A DNA stretch of 64,000 bases from Candidatus Microbacterium colombiense (GTDB lineage Bacteria; Actinomycetota; Actinomycetes; Actinomycetales; Microbacteriaceae): contig CP119308.1 of NCBI GenBank assembly GCA_029203165.1, forward strand, positions 2,046,001 through 2,110,000, written 5' to 3'. Positions within the stretch are counted from its first letter, which is position 1; every line of letters begins with the position of its first letter. The translations under genes and the position numbers were made by a program. Below, in pieces: positions 41,652 to 51,123 of the stretch. The notes below the pieces were generated by a model that was not told the DNA's origin, searched no databases, and was given only the letters and a program-made list of their open reading frames with translations.

Positions 41652-43991
41652 GTGCTGGAGAACATCTCGTTGGAAGACGCCCGAACCGAAGCCGAGGAGC
41701 TGACGACTCGCATCCTCGAGGCGAAAGACGCGTACTACGGGCGGGACACGTCTCTCGTCGACGACTCGACCTACGACGGGTGGATGCATCGACTCGACGA
41801 GCTCGAACGGCTCCACCCCGAACTGCAGGGGCAGGATTCTCCCACCCAGATGGTGGGCGCCGCTGATGTCACGGGCCTCGCGACGATCGAGCATGCGGAG
41901 CGGATGCTGAGTCTCGACAACGTGTTCTCCATCGACGAGTTGCGTGAGTGGGCGGGGAAGACGAGCGCTTCGGCGGGGCGCGAGGTGGCGTGGCTGACCG
42001 AGCTCAAGATCGACGGCCTCGCGATCAATCTGCGGTACGAGGACGGCGTCCTCACCTCGGCGGCCACCCGTGGCGACGGCCGTGTGGGCGAGATCGTGAC
42101 CGAGAATGCGCTGCGGCTTCCGGAGATCCCGCAGCGTCTGACAGGGAGCGGCCATCCTGAGATCGTCGAAGTGCGTGGCGAAGTCTTCATCCCGGTTGCC
42201 GCCTTCGAGCGTCTCAACGCGGCGCAGGCGGCTTTCCGCGAGCGCGCCTACGCCGACGCACGGGCGCGGTGGGAATCACGCGCTGGTGTCAAGAAGCCCT
42301 TCGACGACGAGAAGGCCCGAACAGCCGCTGCCCGCCGGTTCCCGTCGTTCGCGAATCCCCGCAATGCCGCCAGCGGCGGACTGCGTCAGCAGATCGACAA
42401 GAAGGACGGGCTCGAGCTCGAAGCAGGGCTGCTGCGCATCGAATCGCTCGCCCTGTACGTGCACGGGATCGGCGCATGGGCCAATCCGCCTGTGGCCGCG
42501 CAGAGTGAGGTCTACGACCGGCTCGCGGAATGGGGCCTGCCGACGAGCCCGCACACGAAGGTGTGTCATGGGATCGATGAGGTCGCGGCCTTCGTCGAGT
42601 ACTTCGGCGAGCACCGCCACGACATCGAGCATGAACTGGATGGCATCGTCGTCAAGGTCGACGAGCTCGCGCTGCACGACGAGCTCGGTGCGACGAGTCG
42701 GGCGCCTCGATGGGCGATCGCGTACAAGTACCCACCGGAAGAGGTGCAGACGACACTTCTCGACATCGTCGTCTCCGTCGGCCGTACAGGACGCGCCACT
42801 CCGTTCGCGGTGATGGCGCCCGCTCAGGTCGCCGGATCCGTCGTGCGTCAGGCCACCCTGCACAATAAGGACGTCGTGAAGGCGAAGGGCGTACTGATCG
42901 GCGACACCGTCGTTCTGCGCAAGGCCGGCGATGTGATCCCGGAGGTCTTGGGGCCGGTGGTGGAAAGACGCGACGGGTCCGAGCGCGAGTTCGTGATGCC
43001 GGAGGCCTGCCCCGAGTGCGGTACGCCGCTGCGCGCGATGAAAGAGGGCGATATCGATCTGCGCTGCCCGAACGCTCGTTCCTGCCCCGCACAGGTGCGT
43101 GGACGCGTCGAGCACATCGGATCCCGCGGCGCCCTCGACGTCGAGGCGCTCGGAGAGGTGACCGCCGCGGCGTTGACGCAGCCCACGCATCCCTCCGTGC
43201 CTCCTCTGGAGACCGAGGCTGGGCTCTTCGCGCTCACGCTCGAGCAGTTGGTCCCGATCGAGCTCTTCGTACGCGACTCGGAGACGGGACTGCCCAAGGA
43301 AGACGAAGACGGGTTGGTGAAGACCCGTGCACCGTTCCGAAGGAATCCGACTGCGGCGGAGAAGAAGTCAGGGATCGAAGGTGCCCAGCCCTCCTCGCAG
43401 GCCCTGACGCTTCTCGCCGAGTTGGAGAAGGCGAAGACCAAAGAGCTGTGGCGTCTGCTGGTGTCGCTGAACATCCGCCACGTCGGTCCCGTCGCGGCGC
43501 GCGCCCTGGCTCAATGGTTCGGGTCGCTCGATGCCATCCGCGCCGCCTCACGCGAGGAGCTCGCCGCCGTCGAGGGCGTCGGGGGGATCATCGCCGACTC
43601 CCTGGCGGATTGGTTCGGGATCGATTGGCACCAGGACATCGTCCGGCGCTGGGACGACGCGGGAGTGCAATGGGCGACTCCGGGACACCCGGGGCCCGGT
43701 GCGGCGACCGTGGTCGGCGGGGTCCTCGATGGGCTCACCGTGGTGGCGACCGGTTCCCTCGACGGCTACACACGCGACGGTGCTCAGGAGGCCATCATCA
43801 ACGCGGGCGGTAAGGCGGCGTCGAGCGTCTCGAAGAAGACGGATTTCGTCGCGGCCGGCCCGGGAGCCGGATCGAAGCTGGCCAAAGCCGAGGAGCTCGG
43901 GGTGCGCGTTCTGGACGCCGCGCAGTTCCACACCCTCGTGACTTTCGGACCGGATGCGTTGCCCGAGCCTCATGGCACGTCCCCAGCCTGA
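41652..43991 (+). CDS. ligA: NAD-dependent DNA ligase LigA
   Basis: Replicative ligase. Adenylation domain with YYGRDTSLVDDSTYDGWMHR (NAD site), the nucleophile Lys in TELKIDGLAINLRYEDG and DGIVVKVD. Then OB fold, a four-Cys zinc finger (CPECGTPL, then CPNARSCPAQ), a helix-hairpin-helix region (IRHVGPVAARALAQWFGSL, VEGVGGIIADSLADWF) and a C-terminal BRCT domain (LTVVATGSLDGY, VSKKTDFVAAG). 779 aa is long; the extra length is a charged insert around 530-590, between the zinc finger and HhH region, common in Micrococcales. Confidence 0.97.
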   Translation: MLENISLEDARTEAEELTTRILEAKDAYYGRDTSLVDDSTYDGWMHRLDELERLHPELQGQDSPTQMVGAADVTGLATIEHAERMLSLDNVFSIDELREWAGKTSASAGREVAWLTELKIDGLAINLRYEDGVLTSAATRGDGRVGEIVTENALRLPEIPQRLTGSGHPEIVEVRGEVFIPVAAFERLNAAQAAFRERAYADARARWESRAGVKKPFDDEKARTAAARRFPSFANPRNAASGGLRQQIDKKDGLELEAGLLRIESLALYVHGIGAWANPPVAAQSEVYDRLAEWGLPTSPHTKVCHGIDEVAAFVEYFGEHRHDIEHELDGIVVKVDELALHDELGATSRAPRWAIAYKYPPEEVQTTLLDIVVSVGRTGRATPFAVMAPAQVAGSVVRQATLHNKDVVKAKGVLIGDTVVLRKAGDVIPEVLGPVVERRDGSEREFVMPEACPECGTPLRAMKEGDIDLRCPNARSCPAQVRGRVEHIGSRGALDVEALGEVTAAALTQPTHPSVPPLETEAGLFALTLEQLVPIELFVRDSETGLPKEDEDGLVKTRAPFRRNPTAAEKKSGIEGAQPSSQALTLLAELEKAKTKELWRLLVSLNIRHVGPVAARALAQWFGSLDAIRAASREELAAVEGVGGIIADSLADWFGIDWHQDIVRRWDDAGVQWATPGHPGPGAATVVGGVLDGLTVVATGSLDGYTRDGAQEAIINAGGKAASSVSKKTDFVAAGPGAGSKLAKAEELGVRVLDAAQFHTLVTFGPDALPEPHGTSPA

Positions 43992-44006
43992 CTCGCCCGA
44001 AACAGG

Positions 44007-44046
44007 CCGCGCGTCTGCCCCGCAGCGAAGCGGGACAGACGCGCGG
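44007..44046. terminator. Bidirectional hairpin between ligA and the DEAD-box helicase gene
   Basis: CCGCGCGTCTG (44007-44017) pairs with CAGACGCGCGG (44036-44046); after one mismatch CCCGC pairs with GCGGG around AGCGAA. It lies between two convergent genes. No U-run on either side. Confidence 0.7.
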
Positions 44047-44090
44047 TAGGTGTTCAGGCGCTGGAGGTCGCGAGACGCGGCCGGCGTCGA

Positions 44091-45926
44091 TCAGCCTTTG
44101 TGGCGAGGCTTGCGGTACGGCTTCTCGTCACGATCCGACCGTGAGGGACGATCGTCGCGGTTCGGGCGCTCGTAGCGGTCATCCCGCCCGGCACCGTCGC
44201 GCGGTCCGCTGGTGCGTCGACCGACCGGGCCACGATCGGGCTTGATCTCGATCAGACGCCCGGAGATGCGCGTGTCCCGCAGCTTGTCGAGCACGGCCGG
44301 GCTGAGGTTCGACGGCAGTTCAACGGTCGAGAAGTCGGGGCGGATGTTGATCACTCCGAAGTCGTCGCGCCCGAGACCGCCCTCGTTCGCCAGCGCGCCG
44401 ACGATCTGACGCGGCTCGACCCGATGCCGGCGGCCGACCTCGATGCGATAGGCGGTGTAGTCGCCGCGACCACGGCGTTCGGTGCGCGGTTCGCGCGGCT
44501 CGCGGGTACCCCGCTCGCGCGGAGGACGGTTGTCGGCTTCGACCGCCTTGGACAGCTTGTCATCGGCCGGGTCGAGCAGGAGCGGCCGCTCGCCCTGCGA
44601 GACGACGGCAAGCGCGGCGGCGACGTCGGCTTCGGGCACATCGTGGTTGCGCACGTAGTGCGCGATGATGTCGCGGAACTTCTCGATGCGCTGTGCTTCC
44701 TGCAGCGCAGCCGTGATCGCATCGTCGAAGCGCGCCAGACGCGTCGTGTTGACGTCATCGGTGCTCGGCAGCTGCATCTGAGTCGGCGCCTGACGGGTGG
44801 CCTTCTCGATCGACTTCAACAGGTAGCGCTCGCGCGGAGTGATGAAGCTGATCGCGTCGCCCTTGCGGCCGGCGCGTCCGGTGCGGCCGATGCGGTGCAC
44901 GTAGGACTCGGTGTCGGTGGGGATGTCGAAGTTGACGACATGGCTGATCCGCTCGACGTCGAGCCCGCGGGCGGCGACATCGGTGGCGACGAGGATGTCG
45001 AGCTTGCCGTCCTTGAGCTGGTTCACGCTGCGTTCGCGCTGCGCCTGCGGGACGTCGCCGTTGATCGCGGCGGCCGAATATCCGCGTGCGCGGAGCTTCT
45101 CGGCGAGCGTCTCGGTCTCGTTCTTCGTGCGGACGAACACGATCATGCCGTCGAAGTTCTCGACCTCGAGGATTCGCGTGAGTGCGTCGACCTTCTGCTG
45201 ATACGACACGACCAGGTAGCGCTGGGTGATGTTGGTACCCGTCGCGGTCTTCGACTTGATGCTGATCTCTTCCGGATCGCGGAGGTACTTCTGCGCGAGG
45301 CGGCGGATCTGCGGGGGCATGGTCGCCGAGAACAGTGCGACCTGCTTCTCGGAGGGCGTCTGTGCGAGGATCTGCTCGACATCTTCCGCGAAGCCCATCT
45401 TGAGCATCTCGTCGGCTTCATCGAGCACGAGGTACTTCAGCTCGGACAGGTCGAGCGTGCCCTTGGCGAGATGATCCATGATGCGGCCGGGGGTTCCGAC
45501 GATCACGTGCACACCGCGGCGCAGGGCGGAGAGCTGCACGCCGTATGCCTGGCCACCGTAGACGGGCAGCATGTGCACACCCTTCATGCGGCTGGCGTAA
45601 GACTCGAATGCCTCGCAGACCTGCAGTGCGAGCTCGCGGGTCGGGGCGAGCACGAGGGCCTGCGGCAACTTCTGCGAGACGTCGAGGTTCTCGAGGACGG
45701 GCAGCGCGAAGGCCGCTGTCTTTCCCGTTCCGGTCTGGGCCATGCCGACGACGTCGCGTCCACCCAGCAGAGTCGGAATGGTCGCGGCTTGGATGGGGGA
45801 GGGGGTCTCGTATCCGAGATCACGGATCGCCTTGAGGACGGGCCCGGTGATGCCGAGTTCCTCGAATCCAGGGGTCGCGGGAGATTCGTCGGGGGCGTCG
45901 GTCAGCGTTGCGTCTTCAGGGGTCAC
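44091..45926 (-). CDS. DEAD-box RNA helicase (DeaD/CsdA-like)
   Basis: A 611-aa ATP-dependent RNA helicase. Q motif region FEELGITGPVLKAIRDLGY, motif I AQTGTGKTAAFALP, DEAD box VLDEADEMLKMGF, SAT (LFSATMPPQI) and motif VI HRIGRTGRAGRKG. After the core, a DbpA-type RNA-binding domain (about 480-560; YTAYRIEVGRRHRVEPRQIV) and an Arg/Asp/Gly-rich tail. This is the layout of DeaD/CsdA helicases in ribosome assembly and cold adaptation. GTG start at 45926, 6 nt after TACCCT. Confidence 0.95.
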   Translation of the reverse strand: MTPEDATLTDAPDESPATPGFEELGITGPVLKAIRDLGYETPSPIQAATIPTLLGGRDVVGMAQTGTGKTAAFALPVLENLDVSQKLPQALVLAPTRELALQVCEAFESYASRMKGVHMLPVYGGQAYGVQLSALRRGVHVIVGTPGRIMDHLAKGTLDLSELKYLVLDEADEMLKMGFAEDVEQILAQTPSEKQVALFSATMPPQIRRLAQKYLRDPEEISIKSKTATGTNITQRYLVVSYQQKVDALTRILEVENFDGMIVFVRTKNETETLAEKLRARGYSAAAINGDVPQAQRERSVNQLKDGKLDILVATDVAARGLDVERISHVVNFDIPTDTESYVHRIGRTGRAGRKGDAISFITPRERYLLKSIEKATRQAPTQMQLPSTDDVNTTRLARFDDAITAALQEAQRIEKFRDIIAHYVRNHDVPEADVAAALAVVSQGERPLLLDPADDKLSKAVEADNRPPRERGTREPREPRTERRGRGDYTAYRIEVGRRHRVEPRQIVGALANEGGLGRDDFGVINIRPDFSTVELPSNLSPAVLDKLRDTRISGRLIEIKPDRGPVGRRTSGPRDGAGRDDRYERPNRDDRPSRSDRDEKPYRKPRHKG

Positions 45927-45932
45927 TGACCA

Positions 45933-45938
45933 AGGGTA
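45933..45938 (-). promoter_or_regulatory. Leaderless-type -10 (TACCCT) for the DEAD-box helicase
   Basis: TACCCT on the minus strand ends 6 nt before the GTG at 45926. Confidence 0.5.
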
Positions 45939-45974
45939 GCGCCCCGACCATGGTTCTCGCCTGTGAGGGCGACC

Positions 45975-47675
45975 TCAGGAACCGCTCGTGAGGGCCAGCA
46001 ACCGCTCCCGGACCTGACGTCGGAGCACCTTTCCGATCAGCGACTTGGGCAGTTCGTCGACCACGAAGATCCTGCGCGGCACCTTGTACGGAGTCAGGAT
46101 CCCCCGGGCGAAGTCGCGGATCGCCTCTACGTCGATGTCGGTTCCGCTGTCGACGACGATCGCCGCGACGACCTCCTCGCCGGAGTGTCCGCTCGGCAAG
46201 CCGACGACGGCCGCGTCGCTCACGGAAGGATGCTGGCGCAGCGCGTTCTCCACCTCGGTGGGGGCGACGTTGAAGCCGCCCGTGATGATGAGCTCCTTGA
46301 TCCGGTCGACGATCCTGATGAACCCGGCCTCATCCACCGTGACGATGTCGCCTGTACGGAACCAGCCGTCGACGAACACCTCCTCGGTCTCCTCGGGTTT
46401 GCCGTAGTACCCGGAGAACACCTGAGGGCCGCGCACCAGAAGTTCTCCGGAGGATCCCGGGGTGACGTCCTGGGTGGGGTTCTCCGGATCGACGACGCGA
46501 CATTCCGTGCCCGGCAGCGGCAACCCGACGGTTCCGGGAACGCGGTTGTCGGCCACCGGATTGGCCATGAGCACGGGGGAGCATTCGCTGAGTCCGTAGC
46601 CCTCGACGAGGAAGCCGTGCGTGGCCGCCTCGAAAGGCACGACGAGGTCGTGCGGCAACGCCATCGCTCCCGAGATCGCGACCTCCACGCCCGCGAGCGA
46701 CACGCCCTTCTGTGTCGCCGCGGCGAGCAGCCGATCCGCGATCGGCGGGACGAGCGGCAGGAACGTCGCCGGATGCTTCTTCATCGCATCGAGCACCAGA
46801 TCGGGTTCGAACTTGGGGAACAGGACGAGGCGGGCGCCCATCGACATCGCGAACGTGAGGCAGAGCGTCAGACCGTACGCATGGAACATCGGCAGCACGG
46901 CATACACGACGCAGCCCTTCCCGCGCTGGATGGACGGGACCCAGGCCCGAGCCTGCGCAGCGTTCGCGAGCAGGTTCCGGTGCGTGAGCGACGCACCTTT
47001 GGGCGTGCCCGTCGTACCCGAGGTGTACTGGATGATTGCGAGGTCGTCGGTCTGCGGCCGCGGATGGGAGTCGGGGATCGGCTCCGACGACAGCAGTGTC
47101 TCCCAGGGCACTGTCCCGCGGACCTTCTCGGTGAGCGCCGCTCGGGACTCTCGCGCCTTCGCCACAGGCAGCCGCAGTGCGAGTCGGGTGAGCCACGGCA
47201 TGGATCGCGTCACATCGACGGAGATGAGGGTGGTGACGGCGAGATCGGCGGGGAAGTCCTGCACCGTGCCGACGACCTTGTTCCACACGATCGCATGTGT
47301 GGCGCCGTGATCTTCGAACTGCTTGCGGAGCTCCCGCGGTGTGTACAGCGGATTGTGCTCGACGACGACGGCCCCCAACCGCAGCACGGCGTAGAAGGCG
47401 ATGATGTGCTGCGGGCAGTTCGGCAACACGATCGCCACAGGATCCCCTGCTCGTACACCGCGATCGCGGAGGCCGGCCGCGGCGCGATCGATCGCGTGTT
47501 GGAGCTCGGCGTAGGACGTCTCGCGGCCGAAGAACTGCAGGGCCGGGGCATCCGGGTAGTCCCGCACGGATGCCGCGACGATGTCGATCAGCGATCCGGA
47601 GACGGGGGCGAGGTCTTCCGGGACACCGGCGGCGTAGCTGGCGACCCACGGGCGAGGAGGCTGGAACGTGCTCAC
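45975..47675 (-). CDS. Long-chain fatty acid-CoA ligase (AMP-binding family)
   Basis: Activates fatty acids to acyl-CoA through an acyl-adenylate. Visible: IIQYTSGTTGTPKGASLTHR (P-loop), EGYGLSECSPVLMANP (motif A5), GWFRTGDIVTVDEAGFIRI, DRIKELIITGGFNVAP and the C-terminal catalytic Lys in PKSLIGKVLRRQVRE. 566 aa. The GTG at 47675 is preceded at 6 nt by TATGCT; the frame is open about 98 codons further, crossing gatC antisense, and is rejected. Divergent from gatC. Confidence 0.94.
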   Translation of the reverse strand: MSTFQPPRPWVASYAAGVPEDLAPVSGSLIDIVAASVRDYPDAPALQFFGRETSYAELQHAIDRAAAGLRDRGVRAGDPVAIVLPNCPQHIIAFYAVLRLGAVVVEHNPLYTPRELRKQFEDHGATHAIVWNKVVGTVQDFPADLAVTTLISVDVTRSMPWLTRLALRLPVAKARESRAALTEKVRGTVPWETLLSSEPIPDSHPRPQTDDLAIIQYTSGTTGTPKGASLTHRNLLANAAQARAWVPSIQRGKGCVVYAVLPMFHAYGLTLCLTFAMSMGARLVLFPKFEPDLVLDAMKKHPATFLPLVPPIADRLLAAATQKGVSLAGVEVAISGAMALPHDLVVPFEAATHGFLVEGYGLSECSPVLMANPVADNRVPGTVGLPLPGTECRVVDPENPTQDVTPGSSGELLVRGPQVFSGYYGKPEETEEVFVDGWFRTGDIVTVDEAGFIRIVDRIKELIITGGFNVAPTEVENALRQHPSVSDAAVVGLPSGHSGEEVVAAIVVDSGTDIDVEAIRDFARGILTPYKVPRRIFVVDELPKSLIGKVLRRQVRERLLALTSGS

Positions 47676-47681
47676 CCGCTC

Positions 47682-47687
47682 AGCATA
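47682..47687 (-). promoter_or_regulatory. Leaderless-type -10 (TATGCT) for the fatty acid-CoA ligase
   Basis: TATGCT on the minus strand ends 6 nt before the GTG at 47675 and fixes the start of a frame that is otherwise open far upstream. Confidence 0.5.
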
Positions 47688-47735
47688 GGGCGCGGCGGTC
47701 AGGCCGAGGGGGCGGGTGCTGCCGGGTGCGACAAC

Positions 47736-47741
47736 TAGACT
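47736..47741 (+). promoter_or_regulatory. Leaderless-type -10 (TAGACT) for gatCAB
   Basis: TAGACT ends 6 nt before the gatC GTG at 47748. Same hexamer and spacing as at mnmA and ligA. Confidence 0.6.
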
Positions 47742-47747
47742 TGGGAC

Positions 47748-48047
47748 GTGTCTGAAATCACCCCTGATCTCGTGCGCCATCTCGGCGTGCTCGCGCGTAT
47801 CCAGCTGAACGATGACGAGGTGTCCCGACTCACGGGACAGCTCGACGCCATCGTCGACAACATCGCGAAGGTGTCGCAGGTCGCGACCGACGACATCGTC
47901 GCGACGAGTCACCCGATCCCGTTGAGCAATGTCTTCCGTCCCGATGTGGTCGGCGAGACGCTCACGCACGAGCAGGTGCTCCAGAACGCACCGGATGCCG
48001 CCGACGGCCGCTTCCGCGTCACCGCGATCCTGGGAGAAGAGCAGTGA
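47748..48047 (+). CDS. gatC: Asp-tRNA(Asn)/Glu-tRNA(Gln) amidotransferase subunit C
   Basis: A 99-aa helper subunit that wraps around GatA-GatB. Visible: VRHLGVLARIQLNDDEVSRL, LDAIVDNIAKVSQV, and the C-terminal LTHEQVLQNAPDAADGRFRV. GTG start; overlaps gatA by GTGA. The gatCAB order implies one transcript. Confidence 0.97.
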   Translation: MSEITPDLVRHLGVLARIQLNDDEVSRLTGQLDAIVDNIAKVSQVATDDIVATSHPIPLSNVFRPDVVGETLTHEQVLQNAPDAADGRFRVTAILGEEQ

Positions 48048-49561
48048 GCGACATCATCCGACTGACGGCAGCGGAGCTCGCGGCGAAGCTGAACGCACGC
48101 GAGATCTCCAGCGTCGAAGCGACGCAGGCCCACCTCGACCGCATCGCGGCGGTGGACGGCGACGTCCACGCGTTCCTCCACGTCAACGAGCACGCGCTGG
48201 ATGCGGCGGCAGCCGTCGACGCACAGCGCGCCGCGGGCGAGGACGTCGGCCCACTCGCCGGCGTGCCTCTCGCGATCAAGGACGTGCTCGTCACCACTGA
48301 CCAGCCGACCACGAGCGGTTCGCGCATCCTCGAGGGCTACCGCTCTCCGTATGACGCGACCGTCGTCGCACGATCGCGCGTCGCTGGGCTGATTCCGCTC
48401 GGCAAGACCAACATGGACGAGTTCGCGATGGGATCGTCGACCGAGCACTCGGCGTACGGTCCGACGCGCAACCCGTGGGACCTCACCCGCATCCCCGGAG
48501 GCTCCGGCGGTGGTTCGGCCGCGGCGGTCGCCGCGTTCGAGGCGCCGTTCGCTCTGGGCTCCGACACCGGTGGCTCCATCCGCCAGCCCGCCCACGTGAC
48601 GGGAACGGTCGGCGTCAAGCCGACGTACGGCGGCGTGAGCCGATACGGGGCCATCGCGCTCGCATCGAGCCTCGACCAGGTCGGTCCGGTCACGCGCACC
48701 GTGCTTGACGCGGGGCTGCTGCACGACGTGATCGGTGGCCACGACCCCAAGGACTCGACGTCGTTGCGAGACGCCTGGCCGTCGTTCGCGGATGCTGCGC
48801 GCGAGGGTGCACGGGGAGACGTTCTCAAGGGGCTGAAGGTCGGAGTGATCCGCGAGCTCCCCGACAGCGGCTTCCAGCCGGGGGTCGCGGAGTCGTTCCG
48901 CAGTTCCCTGGCGCTGATGGAGGCTCAGGGTGCCGAGATCGTCGAGATCGGCGCACCCCATTTCGAGTACGGTGTCGCGGCCTACTATCTGATCCTCCCT
49001 GCTGAGGCATCGAGCAACCTGGCGAAGTTCGACTCCGTGCGCTTCGGACTACGCGTCACCCCCGACGGCAACCCCACGGTCGAGGACGTCATGTCGGCGA
49101 CCCGCGATGCCGGCTTCGGCGATGAGGTCAAGCGCCGCATCATTCTGGGTACCTATGCGCTGTCCGCCGGATACTACGACGCGTACTACGGCAGCGCGCA
49201 GAAGGTGCGCACGCTCATCCAGCAGGACTTCGCGGCCGCCTTCGCCGACGTCGACGTGATCGCGACGCCCTCGGCTCCGACCACGGCCTTCAAGATCGGC
49301 GAGAAGATCGATGACCCGCTGCAGATGTACTTGAACGACATCACCACCATCCCGGTCAACCTGGCGGGTGTCCCGGGGATCTCGATCCCCAGTGGGCTGG
49401 CGGCGGAGGACGGACTGCCCGTCGGCATCCAGTTCATCGCTCCGGCACGCGAGGACGCACGTCTCTACCGCGTCGGCGCTGCACTCGAGGCCGTGCTCCT
49501 CGACTCCTGGGGCGCTCCGCTCCTGACCCGCGCACCCCAGCTCGCAGGAGGGAACCGCTGA
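48044..49561 (+). CDS. gatA: Asp-tRNA(Asn)/Glu-tRNA(Gln) amidotransferase subunit A
   Basis: Amidase-signature glutaminase subunit. The catalytic Lys is in VPLAIKDVLVTTD (about 79), the cis-Ser in PGGSGGGSAAAVA, and the nucleophile Ser in GSDTGGSIRQPAHV. 505 aa. Supplies ammonia from glutamine to GatB; its presence implies that Gln-tRNA and/or Asn-tRNA is made indirectly. Overlaps gatB by 1 bp (TGATG). Confidence 0.98.
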   Translation: MSDIIRLTAAELAAKLNAREISSVEATQAHLDRIAAVDGDVHAFLHVNEHALDAAAAVDAQRAAGEDVGPLAGVPLAIKDVLVTTDQPTTSGSRILEGYRSPYDATVVARSRVAGLIPLGKTNMDEFAMGSSTEHSAYGPTRNPWDLTRIPGGSGGGSAAAVAAFEAPFALGSDTGGSIRQPAHVTGTVGVKPTYGGVSRYGAIALASSLDQVGPVTRTVLDAGLLHDVIGGHDPKDSTSLRDAWPSFADAAREGARGDVLKGLKVGVIRELPDSGFQPGVAESFRSSLALMEAQGAEIVEIGAPHFEYGVAAYYLILPAEASSNLAKFDSVRFGLRVTPDGNPTVEDVMSATRDAGFGDEVKRRIILGTYALSAGYYDAYYGSAQKVRTLIQQDFAAAFADVDVIATPSAPTTAFKIGEKIDDPLQMYLNDITTIPVNLAGVPGISIPSGLAAEDGLPVGIQFIAPAREDARLYRVGAALEAVLLDSWGAPLLTRAPQLAGGNR

Positions 49562-51075
49562 TGGCCACCGCCAAGCTCATGGATTTCGACAAGGCGCTCG
49601 AGCTGTTCGAGCCTGTCCTCGGTTTCGAGGTGCATGTCGAGCTCAACACGAACACGAAAATGTTCTCGGATGCTCCGAACCCCGCGAACGAGGCGTTCCA
49701 CGCGGCGGAGCCCAACACGCTCATCGCGCCGGTCGACCTCGGTCTTCCCGGTTCCCTGCCCGTGGTGAACGAGACGGCCATCCGTTCGTCCATCAGCCTG
49801 GGTCTCGCCCTGGGCTGTTCCATCGCCGAGTCGAGCCGCTTCGCGCGGAAGAACTACTTCTACCCGGATCTCGGCAAGAACTACCAGATCTCGCAGTTCG
49901 ATGAGCCGATCGCCTATGAGGGATCCGTCGAGGTCGAACTCGAGGACGGCACTCTCGTCACCATCCCGATCGAGCGGGCGCACATGGAGGAGGACGCCGG
50001 CAAGCTCACCCACATGGGCGGCGCGACCGGACGTATCCAGGGAGCCGAGTACTCGCTCGTCGACTACAACCGTGCAGGCGTCCCTCTCGTCGAGATCGTC
50101 ACGAAGGTGATCTTCGGCGCTGAGCACCGCGCTCCCGAGGTGGCGAAGGCCTACGTCTCGGCGATCCGCGACATCGTGCGCGGTCTCGGGATCTCCGAGG
50201 CGCGTCTGGAGCGTGGCAACCTGCGGTGCGATGCGAACGTCTCCCTGCGCCCCCGTGGCGTCGAGAAGCTGGGTACGCGTACTGAGACGAAGAACGTGAA
50301 CTCGATGCGGTCGGTCGAGCGCGCCGTGCGGTACGAGATCCAGCGGCAGGCGCAGATCCTCGCCGACGGTGGAACGATCACACAGGAGACGCGCCACTGG
50401 CATGAAGACTCCGGCACCACGTCGCCCGGACGTCCGAAGTCGGACGCGGACGACTACCGCTACTTCCCTGAGCCCGACCTGCTTCCCGTCGAGCCGGCAC
50501 GCGAGCTGATCGAGGAACTGCGTGCGGCTCTGCCCGAGCAGCCAGTCGCTCGTCGCCGTCGTCTGAAGGCGGACTGGGGTTTCACCGACCTCGAGTTCCA
50601 GGACGTGCGAAACGGTGGCCTGATCGACGAGGTCGAGGCCACGATCGCGGCTGGCGCCACTCCGGCCACGGCGCGGAAGTGGTGGACGGGCGAGATCAGC
50701 CGGTTGGCGAACACGCAGGAGAAGGACGCCACGGCACTGATCTCCCCGCAGAACGTCGCTGCCCTGCAGAAGCTCGTCGATGCCGGCACCTTGACGGACA
50801 AGCTCGCCCGGCAGGTGCTCGAGGGAGTGATCGCGGGGGAGGGATCCCCGCAGGAGGTCGTCGATGCCCGTGGTCTCGCGGTGGTCTCGGACGACGGTGC
50901 GTTGATCGCCGCGATCGACGACGCACTCGCCGCTCAGCCCGACGTGCTCGCAAAGATCCAGGACGGCAAGGTGCAGGCCGCCGGAGCCGTCATCGGCGCC
51001 GTGATGAAGGCCATGAAAGGGCAGGCGGACGCCGCCCGCGTCCGCGAGCTCGTCCTCGAGCGCGCAGGACAGTGA
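49561..51075 (+). CDS. gatB: Asp-tRNA(Asn)/Glu-tRNA(Gln) amidotransferase subunit B
   Basis: tRNA-dependent kinase/transamidase subunit. Visible: GFEVHVELNTNTKMFSDAPN, FYPDLGKNYQISQFDEPIA, HMEEDAGKLTHMG, DYNRAGVPLVEIVT and ETKNVNSMRSVERAV. C-terminal GatB/YqeY tRNA-binding domain (about 355-500). 504 aa. A 14-bp hairpin terminator follows its stop. Confidence 0.98.
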   Translation: MATAKLMDFDKALELFEPVLGFEVHVELNTNTKMFSDAPNPANEAFHAAEPNTLIAPVDLGLPGSLPVVNETAIRSSISLGLALGCSIAESSRFARKNYFYPDLGKNYQISQFDEPIAYEGSVEVELEDGTLVTIPIERAHMEEDAGKLTHMGGATGRIQGAEYSLVDYNRAGVPLVEIVTKVIFGAEHRAPEVAKAYVSAIRDIVRGLGISEARLERGNLRCDANVSLRPRGVEKLGTRTETKNVNSMRSVERAVRYEIQRQAQILADGGTITQETRHWHEDSGTTSPGRPKSDADDYRYFPEPDLLPVEPARELIEELRAALPEQPVARRRRLKADWGFTDLEFQDVRNGGLIDEVEATIAAGATPATARKWWTGEISRLANTQEKDATALISPQNVAALQKLVDAGTLTDKLARQVLEGVIAGEGSPQEVVDARGLAVVSDDGALIAAIDDALAAQPDVLAKIQDGKVQAAGAVIGAVMKAMKGQADAARVRELVLERAGQ

Positions 51076-51080
51076 TCCCG

Positions 51081-51113
51081 TCTCCCGGATCTCCCTGTCG
51101 GAGGTCCGGGAGA
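51081..51113 (+). terminator. Hairpin terminator after gatB, overlapping the dinB promoter
   Basis: TCTCCCGGATCTCC (51081-51094) pairs with GGAGGTCCGGGAGA (51100-51113), a 14-bp stem with one U-G wobble and a CTGTC loop. Its last bases overlap the proposed dinB -10. Confidence 0.7.
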
Positions 51114-51117
51114 CAAT
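51112..51117 (+). promoter_or_regulatory. Leaderless-type -10 (GACAAT) for dinB
   Basis: GACAAT ends 6 nt before the ATG at 51124. First consensus T missing. No LexA-type SOS box is visible upstream. Confidence 0.4.
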
Positions 51118-51123
51118 GGTTCC

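Noticed and set aside
45963..47738. A 591-codon plus-strand frame
   Set aside because: Antisense to the fatty acid-CoA ligase, which has all AMP-binding motifs.
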